Shown in pieces: positions 1 through 12,430 of a stretch of DNA of 64,000 nt (its first letter is position 1; every line of letters starts with the position of its first letter). Location of the stretch: assembly GCA_963693315.1 (NCBI GenBank), contig OY856186.1, positions 282,330,935 to 282,394,934 on the forward strand, in the 5' to 3' direction. The DNA is from Diogma glabrata. Taxonomy: Eukaryota > Arthropoda > Insecta > Diptera > Cylindrotomidae. Position numbers and translations under genes: made by a program. Under the pieces are notes generated by a model, which saw only the letters and a program-made list of their open reading frames with translations, did not search any database and had not been told where the DNA came from.

Positions 1-2654
1 ACGGAATATTCTGTTCTAAAAACTCTAAAGCCGCAGTTTTAGTTTGGTTGCATGAACACATTTTTAAAGTTTTAATTTCAATTTATTAACCAATAGATGA
101 AGGTATAGGATAACCGAATTCTAAAGTTTATAATGTGAAAGAAATATTCGGTTGGGGTACAAAATGAGGTTGTGGCGAACAAATTTCTCTTCTCAGTGTG
201 CCTTATATAAAGTAATGCTTACAAATAACATAACGCACTTTTTGACGTTTCGTAATTTCTTCAGTCCTCCTTATTTCCTCTCGTATTTTCAACCCTCTCA
301 AAAACTTGTTAAATTGCACAATTCTTTTGCAAATATACAACACTGCACAAGATTTTTGTAAAAGGTTGTAAAATGCTGTAAGTTTTAAAAATGATTTTTG
401 AAGAACCGTTTAATTACGAAAAAAAAAATTAGGCAATGTGACAAAAATTATACAAATCAATGTGATTTGTATAATTTTGTGACAGTTCTTTTTATTTCAC
501 ATATCTCTTCTTTTTTTATTAATTACAAATTTTCGAAGTACTTACTGAAAAATATGAAGATTATACAAAACAAAAGTCAAAATAATTAAATGTATGCCAA
601 AAACGTATTACGCAATACAAAAGTGTACAAAGTACATACAATTACTTGATGCCTTCGTCATACACGTTCGTTGCGTCGTAGCCGTAATTTAAAATATTTC
701 GATTGATTTGCTGTTTCCTGTACATACTTTGCAATTTTCATACAATTTTCAATTTGCATTATCCACGGTTGTGTCTCTACATTGCCGTAACTATGTAAAT
801 TTACAATGTTTTCTGCAATATGGATAGCAAAACAACGATTTTATCTTGAATTCTTGCAAAATTAAAGAATTTTTGGTCCATCATAAAACATGCGCGAAAA
901 AAGCTTCAATGTGTTTATGTATTATTAGTATTTACAATGAAAATATAATTGAAGCTACTCTCTCCTTCTCTTGTGATGGTGTGGGTGCAAATAAATTGAC
1001 AAGTAGATAGAAATAATTCTCTCATTATATACATAAGAAATCTAGCATACGTCTTATCATAAGACTTCTTAGTCATTCATAAATATTAAAAATGTATTCA
1101 CAATAATCTTTAATACCAATAAAACAATAAGAACAATAAAAACCGCAAACAATGCCTTGACGGAATAAGATAAAATTCTAATAACCTTTGCATCTTATAC
1201 AAGAAAGAATTTTTTAATGTCTTTAGTTTTTTTTTCAAAGGAAAATGATCAAATTACAAATCAGCATATTTTATATGTTGGCATTGACTAAACAAATAAA
1301 TTATTTCAATGGAAAGAATATATATTTATAATAATGTTTCAAGTTGTCATCATCACAAATGACGGTTGGTTTAGTTAAATTTGATGTACCTATACATCAA
1401 GTTTACTTTTAAAAAGCATGTATAGGTATGAGTTTTGATTGATTTGGTTTTCCTAAATTTCCTCTATTTTGTTTCTATAATCTTGTTTAATTGTCTTGCA
1501 AATTATAATATTAATTCTAAACAATAGAAATAATTGGATTTTAAATTTTAACGTTTTTATTTATGGTTGTTACATACAGAAATTTCATTTTATAGGGTTA
1601 CATTTTTTCTCCCTCACATTTGCGCTTAGAACCCTCTTTTCTGGTCCCATTTTCATAGATACGTATTTTTGTTGTTGTCTTTTTGCTAGAAAATATTTTG
1701 CATACAAATAAAATTGAATTTATCAAAACTGTGACGGTTTGCTAAGGTCTTAGTAAATATTTACAGCTATAGGTTTGCTTCAGTTTAGTTTAAGGTGCAT
1801 TTTTACAACCAGATTTATGATGGAGGGATCAGTTTTTCTATGAGTTGTAAATTTATTTTATAATTGCTAATGTACGATCGTGACATCCCGCGCACTGGAG
1901 TTTCTGTATATGCGAGTAAGCAATAAGCATGAGAGTTCCTGAAATATGAGTTTAAGCATGAGATACCACATCCCACAGTAATAGCAGTGCGATTTCCCCA
2001 ACGATTATTCCTTAATGATGGCATGCTATTGCTTGGTCGAAGATACGAGTCTGCATGTAAATCTATATCACAGACTTTAGTCATTGAGGAAACTCTGAAA
2101 CATTGAGTTACTGTGCGTCGCATGATCAAGGTATATTTTTTTTATTAATTAGTTAGACATGTTTAGCACACTAAATATGAAAAAATTCATTATTCAAACT
2201 CTTTGAATAAAATCTGCTACTATAGCAAGATCATTGGCAATCCAATGGTGGTTTTGTTACTGAAGCACATTTTTTTTTTTAATTTGCTGTTTACCTCTTA
2301 TTTTGTTTCCTTTTGCTTCATATTCTTTCCTTCCTTCGTTTTTATTTCCCATTTAAAAACAAACATAAAAAATTACATCCTTCAACACCCCAGAACGCGC
2401 ATGTTGTTGTGGAAGATCTTAATTTTAAGTGTTGGTAATTTTTACTACAGAACACATTTTCGAAAAAAAAAACACATTTTCTATCTAAGACTCCTAGCAC
2501 TTATGCAAGAGTGTCCATGAAAAAACAACAGTTTTTATATATTTGAAGAGATTCAACAAAATTGTTCATCAAATTTTATTCAGAAGATAAGTCAGTTTGA
2601 CCCTTTCATTTTGAATTACATGTACTATATTTATTTTATTAAACCAATCTTTAA
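1..2654. other. AT-rich non-coding stretch, no gene recognised
   Basis: I see no conserved protein, RNA gene or bounded transposon here. The longest open frame (1815-2129, minus, 104 codons) is somewhat GC-richer than its surroundings but matches no family I recognise, has no repeated or catalytic motif and has no flanking splice signals that stand out; I treat it as probably chance. The first 160 bases contain ATTCGGTTGG words like those of the small MITEs near 22.1 and 34.9 kb, so a decayed MITE may overlap the window edge. A 38-base stretch at 2383-2420 recurs in diverged form at 48,823-48,862. Confidence 0.5.
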
Positions 2655-2946
2655 AATCTCAAGGCTCTGAGATATCAAGACTTCGGTCTGGGTTAAGGAT
2701 TTTTATATAGTTTTCGGCAAAAAACTTTTATGAGGACATGGTTTTTAGTTTTGGGCAGCGATGTATATATATCAAACATAACGTTTTGTTAAAGTACATG
2801 TATTTTTTATCTCTGTTTAGATATGTATTACAAAACTAACACGAACATCAATACGTTGTCGGAAAATTATAACAGACCATAAATTAACATAATTTAGTGA
2901 AAAGATTATACAATCAACAAACTACTCAAAAACCTCTCCATTTAGC
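2655..2946 (+). repeat. 290-bp dispersed repeat, copy A
   Basis: This stretch is nearly identical, in the same orientation, to 24,611-24,899. Shared blocks include GATATCAAGACTTCGGTCTG near the start and CAAAACCTCTCCATTTAGC at the end. Identity stops abruptly at TTTAGC on the right in both copies, which indicates an element end. The left end is roughly at AATCTCA, where an imperfect palindrome (ATCTCA...TGAGAT) lies. There is no coding capacity and I see no convincing terminal inverted repeat. It is probably a short non-autonomous element of unknown class. Confidence 0.8.
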
Positions 2947-3545
2947 GTTTCAAGAAAATTCTACAAAATCACAAATTCATATATTTCTTTCAAAATTCCA
3001 AAAATATTGTAAAAATTAAATAAAATCAAAAATTCAAACTTTTTCAAAATTCTAAAAATATTCCAAAAATTATTACAAAATCAAAGATTAAAACTTTTTT
3101 CAAAAATTCTAAAATATTGCAAAAAGTGCAACTTTTTCAAAATTCCAAAAATATTCCAAAAATTAGAATAAAATCAAATATTTAAACTTTTTCAAAATTT
3201 TAATAAAATTCCAAAAAATTTTAAAAATTCAAAAATTGAAACTTTTTCAACAAATATAAAAATATTGCAAAAATTATAACAATATCAAAAATTGAAACTT
3301 TCCAAAGTTATAATAAAATTTAAAATTTTTCAAAATTCTAAAAATATTCCAAAAATTCTTACAAAATCAAAATTTGAAACTTTTTTCAAAATTCTACAAA
3401 TAATAAGTAAATATATATAAAATTCACAAATTCTATTTTTTTCAAAATTCTAAAAATATTGCAAAAATTAGTACAAAATCAAAAATTGAAACTTTTTTCA
3501 AAATTCCAATAATATTTCAAAAACTATAACAAATTCAAAAATTTC
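2947..3545. repeat. Degenerate minisatellite of TTCAAAATTCTAAAAATATT-like units
   Basis: About ten diverged repetitions of a roughly 55-65-bp AT-rich unit are present. Each combines CTTTTTCAAAATTC, AAAAATATTCCAAAAATT and ACAAAATCAAAAATT blocks. The array lies between the right end of the 290-bp repeat and the CCCAAGCAACA-ended element. It is non-coding. Confidence 0.7.
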
Positions 3546-3554
3546 CATGTCCAT

Positions 3555-5432
3555 CCCAAGCAACAAAATAAGTCGAAAATTGGTAACATTGTATTTAAAA
3601 TTCGACTTAAAGGTTATAAAACCTTAATAATTAGATGTAAAATTACATCGAATCGACATCGAATCGACCAATGTGGGGAAAAATTCGACGTCGATTCGAC
3701 GTAGTTTTAGGGGTAAAATATTCTATTTAGGTATTTTTCTTCCTACTTTTTCTCCCTATTTAAGTAAATTTCTCCCTAATTTAGGAAGATTTCACGTCAA
3801 ATCGACGTCGATTTAGGTTGATTTGCACCTATTTTCAACCTAATTAGTTGTAAGTTACCTACTAGGTAATATTATAAGCAATTTTATCTTCTCTTTTACC
3901 AATTATAAAATAATATGTATTTGGGCATCACATGTCAAATTCGAAAAAGATGAAAAAATGTAATTTTCACTTAATATATTATAATTTATAATAAATTTTA
4001 ATTTTATATTTCGCAATAAAATGGTTTAAAAATGAATTTTTATAACGAAAAAAATATTATTGATAAAGTTTAGGATTGTACTTCTAAAAATATTAATGGG
4101 CTTCAAAAAAAATAGATAATACAAAAATATATTTTTTTCATTTCTTTGAAAATAATTTTCTTTTACCAAAAATCTCACTTACATAACAATATGGCGGAGT
4201 AATACTTTTAACAAAAATAAGTTTGAATATGGTGGACTAAGCAAAATCTACTTTAAAGTAAATTTCACATAATTTTTCGACTTTAAAGAAAATTTTTCTT
4301 AATTTTAAGTCGACAATAACCTAAATTAGGTCGCAATCTTTTATTTAAGAAATTTCTACTTAAACTGGTAACATTCTACCAAATTGGTTGCATTTGAATT
4401 TCTACGCGTTCTATTTTAGTGAATTTCTACCTATTGGTACACCAGCATCGTTTTGTATAAAAATTTAAGTATTGTTGCTGCTAATTGCACAAGTATAATG
4501 GCATATTCAATTAAACTTTTTTATGAAGATTTAATTTTCCATTGTCTATTGAATTTCTTTCTAAAACCCTTTCTAAAAATGTGTTTCATTATAGAATAAT
4601 AAATATAACCCAAATATATATGAAAATCTTAAAATTATATTTTAATCTTTAGTCGATAATTTTATTAAAGGTACAAATAATGAATGAAATTACTCAGTTT
4701 CATTATTTACTAAATAACTTTGGTTTATTCTTTATTCTGTCTAATATGTAAATTCAAATTAAATTTACAAAAATTGCATCAAACAAAATTGTACATCATC
4801 CTTCAAAAAAATGTTTTTCCCAATATTTGTAATTACAGCAATAAGATATTACGTATAATTTTTTTTGTTAAATTACATCCTTTAAATAGGTGGCTTATTT
4901 CTTATTTAAGTAAATTTTTACTAATTTTCGAAAATGAGGTCGACAATAAAATAGTATTTTTGGTATAATCGACTTATAGATTAGTTTTTAAGTTATTTTC
5001 TACCAAATATTTGATTATAAATTACCTTACAAGGCTTAAGCTTACTATGAAGTGGAAAATTAGGTAAAATTAGGTGTAATTTTCCTTGTTTTTTTAACTT
5101 AGAAAAAATGTTATTTGAGGTTGAAAATAGGTGAAAAATGTGGGAAAACTCTCCTCATTTTGCGACTAAATTACGTGTTCAAAATAAAATTGACTTTGAG
5201 GTTGATTTTAGGTAAAAATTAGGTATAGGTGTGTGCTGGTTTTAAATTAAATTCGACTAATATTTTGATATAATTTTTTTGGGCGAAAAATACGTATAAT
5301 CAACCTAATTAACTATCTATAAGTAAAATTTATTTGAAAGTCAAGAAAACTGGTTGAATCGACGTAATTTTTACATAATTAGGTAAATTTACACCAAACT
5401 GTAGTTGAAAATCACCTATTGTGTTGCTTGGG
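3555..5432. mobile_element. 1.88-kb non-autonomous element with CCCAAGCAACA ends and AT target duplication
   Basis: The left end reads CCCAAGCAACAAAATA; the right end, read on the other strand, is CCCAAGCAACACAATAGG, a terminal inverted repeat of about 16-18 bp. The dinucleotide AT directly flanks both ends (3553-3554, 5433-5434), consistent with a 2-bp target duplication. No transposase is encoded; the only open frame over 80 codons (4720-4968) is low-complexity. The interior is built from degenerate words such as TAGGT(C)GA, TCGAC and ACCTAATTT in both orientations, possibly transposase-binding repeats or decayed satellites. A partial relative lies near 39,523-40,345, and CCCA...TGGG ends also occur on the unrelated-looking 814-821-bp elements at 27,874 and 33,214. 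The superfamily is not identified. Confidence 0.75.
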
Positions 5433-5459
5433 ATATTTCTTGTTCAATTCCATTTACGT

Positions 5460-5850
5460 CATACAAACAGCTAAATTTTTTCATCCAAAAAATTGGCTAA
5501 AAAAATAAATGAAATTATTTTTTTGACACACTTGACAATATTTTTTTGATATACTTATAATGCACTAAAATTCTCAATAATAATAATTTCATGTTCATTA
5601 TACATTTCATTTCATACAAATAACTAATTTTATTTTGTCTAAAAAAATAAATGAAAATCATTTTTTGACACACTTGACATTATTTTTTTGACAAACATAT
5701 AATACCATAATTCTCAATAATATCTAATTATAAAATTTAATGTCACAATAACTAATGTTATTTTTTGCCAAAAAATTGGATAAAATAATAAATAAAATCA
5801 TTATTTTGACACACTTGACAACATTTTCTTGACAAACTTATAATGCAATA
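5460..5850. repeat. Tandem repeat, three ~140-bp units containing TTGACACACTTGACA
   Basis: Three direct units begin near 5485, 5630 and 5768. Each carries AAAAAATAAATGAAA(T), TTTTGACACACTTGACA and a TTTTTTGA(C/T)A(A/T)AC block followed by TATAATGC. A fourth isolated TTTTGACACACTTGACG lies at about 5972. The array starts just after the right end of the 1.88-kb element. It is non-coding. Confidence 0.7.
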
Positions 5851-8800
5851 ATCTAGTTTTTGATCTCACATACCAATCCCGACCATCAAGATTTCTCCAC
5901 ATTCTTTGTTTCTACTCATTATCACTTAAAATGAACGTTTTTTAAGCATAAAATATGCATATTTCCTTGTTTTGACACACTTGACGATTTTTTTGACACA
6001 CTTCCGATACAGTTATCGAACACATCATCCTTTTGGCTCTTACCATTGAGTATTTTTAGAAACCCAAAATTTTTGAAATCCTTTCAGGCGTTTTCTAGAT
6101 TTCGTCGGTTGTGACGGCCGGCAGACATACATTTTTTTTTTGCTTTTTTAGAATCAGTAGGTCCTACAACGTCGAGAAATACCAAAAAAAGTGGGGGTAA
6201 GAATTTCACTTTTGGCTCATGAATGTAATACTTAGGTTTTTCAGACCGCACATCGCTGCCTTTCATTTACTATAAGCTAGCTCATATTACAAATTGTGGA
6301 AATATGCGAAATAAAAGCGACCTCAAAATAACTACATAATAACATAAAAATGATTCTAATACAAATATACAATTCTCTTAATTTCTTTCCGTTAAAACTT
6401 CTATAGAAGAACTTTCCTCTAACGGAACGAAAGAAACAATAATTCAATTTAAAACCTAGATTCGATTCGATTTTGATAAGCCCATACGTGAGGAAAACTT
6501 GGTTCAAACATTTGAAAGATACAACCATTTAAACAGTTAGTTTGCAGCGACACATCTTTATTATATTCCTAATTTCTTTCCTTTAGAGTGTTCATGGTAG
6601 ATAATTTTTTTTTAGTTCTTACAAAATCATTACGCAATTCGGACAGAAAGTATTGAACCCTCGTCAAAATATTTCGTTTCTTCTTTCCTCTCACTCAATA
6701 AAATGAAATCCTAACAAGATTAATAATCCACTCATCTATAACTATACCAATAAAGATAAGTTTTTCTTCTATTTGTAAAAAAGATTTTCTCGTCAAATTT
6801 TCATCTCATTTATACAATAAAATAGTAGGAGGAGGATGTAGTAAATCAACAAAAAAATTCAATATCAAATGAACCTATATAATAATAAAAAATCGTCTAT
6901 CTCTATTATCCAAAATGATGCGCATACGATAAAATACGAAATCCTACGAATTTAAATTAAATTTTTCTCCGAAATTTTAATTTCGTTTCGCCGAATTTCG
7001 GTTCAGTCAACTTTTTCAAATTAAACACATCATCGAAATATATGTAAAATTTAAATGGATAAAAACTATTTTCGATAATCAAAAACATCCATTTTTGAAT
7101 GGTCATCAATCATAAATTCTATATAAATACCTTTAATAAAATAAAACCATTTTGTTTAATAAAAATTGCAAATCAAAAATCTTCAAAAATTCAAACAAAT
7201 TCTATTCCACTAATTAATGATTTAATTAAAAATAAAAATTAAGATTCATTTTTTATATTTATCATACAAAATGGATAAAATTCATAAAAATTAACAAAAA
7301 TTAATTCGAAAAATATTCGTTTTATTAACATCGTACACATTCGTGTAACGTCATCACAAATAAACAACTTTGATTGGATGAAAAAAAATATTAAAGAAAC
7401 AATTTTTTTTAACAAAAATAAAAGAAAAATGAAAAGTTGTTGGGAATGAAAGAGGGCGACGAATAAATACAAGTATTTTGTGGTATGTTTTGACTTCTTT
7501 TTGATTTTTGTTTGAATAAAAAATGGGCGGTCTTATTGCTAATCATTCTGTTTCGTTTTATCAATCATATTCTACTATGCCATCTCATTTGAACATTCGA
7601 TTATCTTTATATGGAATTTTTTTTGTATCGTATTTTTGTTTTTCTTTCTCTCTGAGTGTAATCATTGCGCAATTTGAGTTTTTCGTAAATTCAAATATTT
7701 TAGTTGAGGAAAAGATTTAGAAGTGTGTAGGTGAATAAGTTTTACTTTCCGTAATTTTAATTTTTCAATATTTTTATTCAAAATAATTGTGAAATTGTTT
7801 CTATCAAAAATTCCGAAAAATTTAACTAACAATTAATTAAAATATTCCAAAATCTAAAATCAAAATATATTGACAACGTAATTACCCAATGTATGATAAA
7901 AAAATAGACGTCGATTGTCGTATATCGTCGTCGAAAATAAAAAAAAATTTATATCCGAAACCAACAATGTAATTTATTATAACAGTGTAAGTAAAAGTTT
8001 TTATATCATTTGTTTGAAGTTGTTGTTGTTTTATTTTCTTAATAACTTGAATTCGGTTTTTATCACGATTTAAAGTAAAAAAAGAATAAAAATTATCTTC
8101 GTGTTTATTTTTTTTCTATTTTTTTGTGTAACCTCGTTTCTCGGCATTTTAGTTTTTGATGATTTTAGAGTTTCGTATTTTTCTGAAGAGTGTCAGTATT
8201 GAAACGAGTGTTGAATTGGTATTATTCAAGAATAATATCCGTTATGGAGTTTTATCGAAAAAATAGTAAATTTTTTTTAATATAATTAATGAGAATAAAA
8301 TAATCAAGAGTGGTTTATTCGTTCGGTTCTTATCGGAATTGCGCGCTTTTTGTTTATTTTTGGACAGTAATTTTTATAAACCGTCTTAAATAGAAATTGC
8401 GCGTGTGTTGTACGAAAAAAAATAATTTTAATGTGAAATGTCAACATTTAAATATAATTCAATTATTTTTTTGTTATTATAGTTTCTATTATCTATCTAT
8501 TTTGTTATTATAGTTTGTATTATTATTTCGATCTTCATAATAATATTCGGTAAGTTTTGTTTTTAAATTAATTTTAATATCAAATTTCTTTTCTATCAAC
8601 ATAATTATATCTATTCAGCAATAATAAAAAAATTTTATATCTAGTATATTGTTACAGATATTTTTTTATTTGTTTTTCATGTCAATTAAAATTTTATAAT
8701 GAAAACGTGACATTTACATGTGAATTTAATTATTTTAACTATTGAATTGTTTTGTTTTGATATGTAATATTGGCAACATCGGAATAAAATTATAAAATGT

Positions 8801-9800
8801 TTTGGTAAAATTTAGATTTCACGAAATATGTCAGAGATATACGAGAAAGGGTAAAGTGTGTATGTCATTAGCAATTATCTCAATGCTATTTGCACAGTCG
8901 TTAAATTTATTGTGGAATGGATTAGTCGGTCATTAATGTTATTGTAAACGGTTTTAGTTTGTTTGATCAATTCATAACATGTTATTCAGATCTTAAGTCA
9001 GCGGATCATATTATATTATTAATTCGTGTAATAAAGATTGTTTACCATGGCGCAGCCATCGTGGCCCCTAATTACACAAATACAATATTCACATTAGATT
9101 TAAAATTCCATTTAGTTTCATTTCAATCTAAAAGGGTAGTGTTCTTACCCTTATTCTTTAATGTATAAACTCATAATTTCTAATCATAAAAATCCATAAC
9201 AATTTCATTCATCCCCTTTTATTTTTAATGATATTAAAAAAATTCTTAATATTCTTTCGAAAAAAAACGCGAAAACCACCAACCCAACCCATTACACCTA
9301 TCAAATTAATATGAATAAATCCCTCTTTCACATATTACATATCCGATTTTATCCCTTTTTTGTTTTAAATGTTGCTCCGCCATATATGGGATAAAACACT
9401 TACCCATACATGTCCAATAATTTATTTTTAATATATTTTTTTACATCAAATTTATGTTTATGCTAGTAGCTACTTTCTCGTTTTTTTGATGTGTCAATGT
9501 TGTTTTTGTTTTCTTTCGTTTCATGTATTTTTTTCACGCTTCTTTGATTTTTTCTCGTATTAAAGAGTTTTTTTTGTTGTTGTTTTATTTTTTTTTTTAA
9601 ATTTGAATATATGTAGTTGGAAGATATTACTTGATTGGAGCGGACAAAAATAGAAGAAAAAAAGTATATTGGTTATTATTTGTTTATTGCAGAATTCGTA
9701 TAGTTATCATTGAATGATTTTCACTTAAACTGAATTGTATTCCGAAATTTGTATGCATGATGAATATTAGAACACTCAATTCCTTCAGCAATTCACTGGA
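5851..9800. other. AT-rich non-coding stretch
   Basis: No gene family, RNA gene or bounded transposon is recognised. The only signal of note is a possible 45-base micro-exon at 6152-6196 (plus): a T-rich tract plus TTTTTTAG acceptor, an open frame, and a GGTAAG-type donor. I rate it weak. Near 8464-8520 a TTGTTATTATAGTTT block is directly repeated. The remaining open frames (for example 6277-6528, 7239-7472, 8959-9168) are AT-driven and match nothing. Confidence 0.5.
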
Positions 9801-10029
9801 TTAGAAAGCGGCTTAAAAGTTTTGTAAAGTGTGCGGTAAAACTATAAGTTTTTCAGAGTTTAGTACCCAAATTTTAGAAACAATTAAAAATACTGGGATT
9901 GTATAAGCACTTTCCTCATATAAAAGGGGTAAGACGGAGGAACCCTTTAGTTTTTTTGTCAGGGTGTGAGGTGGCACTGAGCAACAAATTTCTCTGCAAT
10001 ACCAAAACACATTAGGCCAAACCAATGGT

Positions 10030-12430
10030 TATCGAGACGAGTATACATCTTGAATTTTTAGGACATCTGAATGGGTGGTGCGGTCTAAATCGTGCGGCGT
10101 GCCCTCACATGCAGGACACTTGTCAATAATTTCAGGATCAACTCTGTTCATGTAACTGTTTAGGATGCGTGACCAACCGAATCTCTGTTGAGCTAGGATG
10201 GATGTGGTGCTACGGGGCCTCTTGGACCTCTTCGGCAGCGACTTTTGGTGGCTTTCTATTTAGAACTCGATTTGGGGCGTAGTTCCTTTATCCTTATAAC
10301 GTCCTCAACAGCTTTAGTCTGAAGTGCTTTTAAGCCTGTTCTATAAGTAACCTCGTCGATGTTACCCGTTACTTGGTGGTCTCTAACCTCATGCAGAAAG
10401 CATCTTCTGTCTTCCCTATGTATCTAGGTGGTTCAATTTTTGATAAGGTATCATTACAAGGATGTTGCTCTTTGTGACAGGCCAATAGATATTGTTTAGT
10501 TAGCATTTCATTATGTTCACGGGCTGGCAGTATGTTACATTCCTCGTGCAGGTGATCTCGATGGGCCATCCAATGACATCCGGTCGCGGTTCGCAAAGCT
10601 GCGTTTTGTATTGTTTGTAACTTCTTCCAGTGCGTGTCTGCAACTTGGGGTGTCCATATGAGTGCAGTATAGATTATAATAGGTCGACCTATTGTTTTAT
10701 ACGTTGTAATTATTGTATTTTTATCCTAGCCCCATAAACTACCCGCTAGTACTTTCAATGCATTATTCCTGTTCTTCAGTCTGGAGTTCACTTGTTGTGC
10801 ATGAGTATTAAATTTAAGCAGTGGGTCGAATGATACCCCTAACAATCTCGGATTGTTTACTGTAGGAATGAGTATGTTGTCAATGCAGATGCTTAGTGTT
10901 TTGTTTACCTCCTTCATCCATGTGGTGAAAAGTGTATAGAAGTGTATTTTTCTGTAGAAAATTTTAATTTCCTTGTTTTAAACCCATCATTGAGGATGTT
11001 AAGGTAGGTGTTTAGGATATTGGTGAGTTGTTCTAGGTTGTTACCTGTTGCAAGCACCGTGCAATCGTCTGCGTATGACGTGATGGTTAGTCCTTCCGGC
11101 GGGGCAGGTAAGCTGCTAACTCGACGTATGTTTGCTAGCTCTAAGATAGTTGCACAACCAGCGCTTTATAAGACCTGGCAAATTGGTCTTTAGGATGTCA
11201 TCTAGTAGTGCGGCGTGCGACACTGTGTCGAACGCTTTTGATAGGTCGAGTGCAACTAAAATTGTTCTAGCACAGGGTTGTTTTTGGTTCAGACCATCAC
11301 TGATCTGGTTTTGTATTCGGTGAAGAGCGGTGTTTGTACTCATGTGCTGTCCTAAAGCCATGTTGGTGTGCCGCCAAATTGTAAGATCCGGTTAGCCGAG
11401 GTAATAGAAGCGCTTCAATCAGTTTTGCGACCGATAAAAGGATAAAGATCGGTCTGTAAGATTCTCTCATTTCTTCAGGTTTTCCAGGCTTCAAGATGGG
11501 GCTTATTCTTGCCGTTTTCCAGATATTTGGTATCTGTATTGTATTTAGCAATGTGTTGAGTGTGGTAGTGAGATATTTCAGTCCTTTAGGTCCAATATGT
11601 TTTAGCATGATGGCTGAGATGCCGTCGGGTCCAATAGCTTTGGATGGCTTAATCTTCTTTATGGCATTCTCAACCGCTTCTTCAGAAAATGTGATTTCCT
11701 CTAAATGTTCAGTATTGAGTTTGCGCAGATGTCTCAAAGCTGACCTAGTTTATGTGGCTTTTCTGTAAACTGTGTGTTGAATTTGGTTGCGTATTTTCTG
11801 TGGTTTTCAGTTGGAATATCATCGAAGGAGATCATGCAATTATAACCTGGCTTTCGAGGATGGGTTAAGCCTTTTATGACCTCCCAGAGACTTTAACTTG
11901 TGCCAAAGCTTGAATCACTCACTAAGCTTTCTCCATTTATCACATTTGTGTTCCACAACTAACTTATTAATTTTCTTATTAAGGTCTGGAATTCTAGTAT
12001 CAGCTGGATCTGCCTTGCGGATGTCATCTCTTTGGGTGGAGAGTACATAAGCTTCCTGTTGGCAGTTTGGTTTCACCTTTTGCCGGATAGAATGAAGCGA
12101 GATCTGGCTGCATAAAAAATTTTTCTGAATTCTTTTTCCCCAGAGAGGGGGTCAAGTGGTTAAACCTGAGCAGCTCTTGAGGTGACACCATTCAACAGGT
12201 GTTGCACTGAATGGATGTTATATTTACCCTTAAAATGTTTTTACATATTGAACAATGCCATATTTTAGTTGGTCCCAGATTTGAAGCAGTGAGGCCAGTG
12301 ACAGCTGCTTCCTTGCCCAAAAAATGGAACGATGGACCTTTCGTCGAAATTTTTGCGATGTTCCTTAGTCGGAATTGGGTTCCGAGTACTTCTGGGGCGT
12401 ATACCCGTCCATCTTGAGAAGCCCTAATCT
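10030..12430 (-). pseudogene. Decayed jockey-like LINE: reverse transcriptase ORF2 remnant
   Basis: This is a minus-strand non-LTR retrotransposon remnant. From high to low coordinates there is a pre-RT segment near 12,020 with DDIRKADPADTRIPDLN, followed by an RT finger region at about 11,640 with KPSKAIGPDGISAIMLKHIG. Next come VALDLSKAFDTVSHAALLDD at about 11,230 and the catalytic box SYADDCTVLATGN at 11,064-11,075. The C-terminal part follows with GVSFDPLLKFNTHA at about 10,820, then AALRTATGCHWMAHRDHLHEE at about 10,560. The frame is broken by several stops and shifts, so no intact ORF remains. No ORF1, endonuclease or poly(A) tail is clearly seen, indicating 5' truncation. The motif set is that of the jockey clade; the clade assignment is by eye. 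Confidence 0.88.

Noticed and set aside
1815..2129. 104-codon minus-strand frame as a gene
   Set aside because: No recognisable family, no splice or promoter signal, not supported beyond its length.
5460..5850. CRISPR-like array
   Set aside because: Units are long, diverged, contiguous and AT-rich, with no repeat-spacer alternation and no cas genes; the context is eukaryotic.
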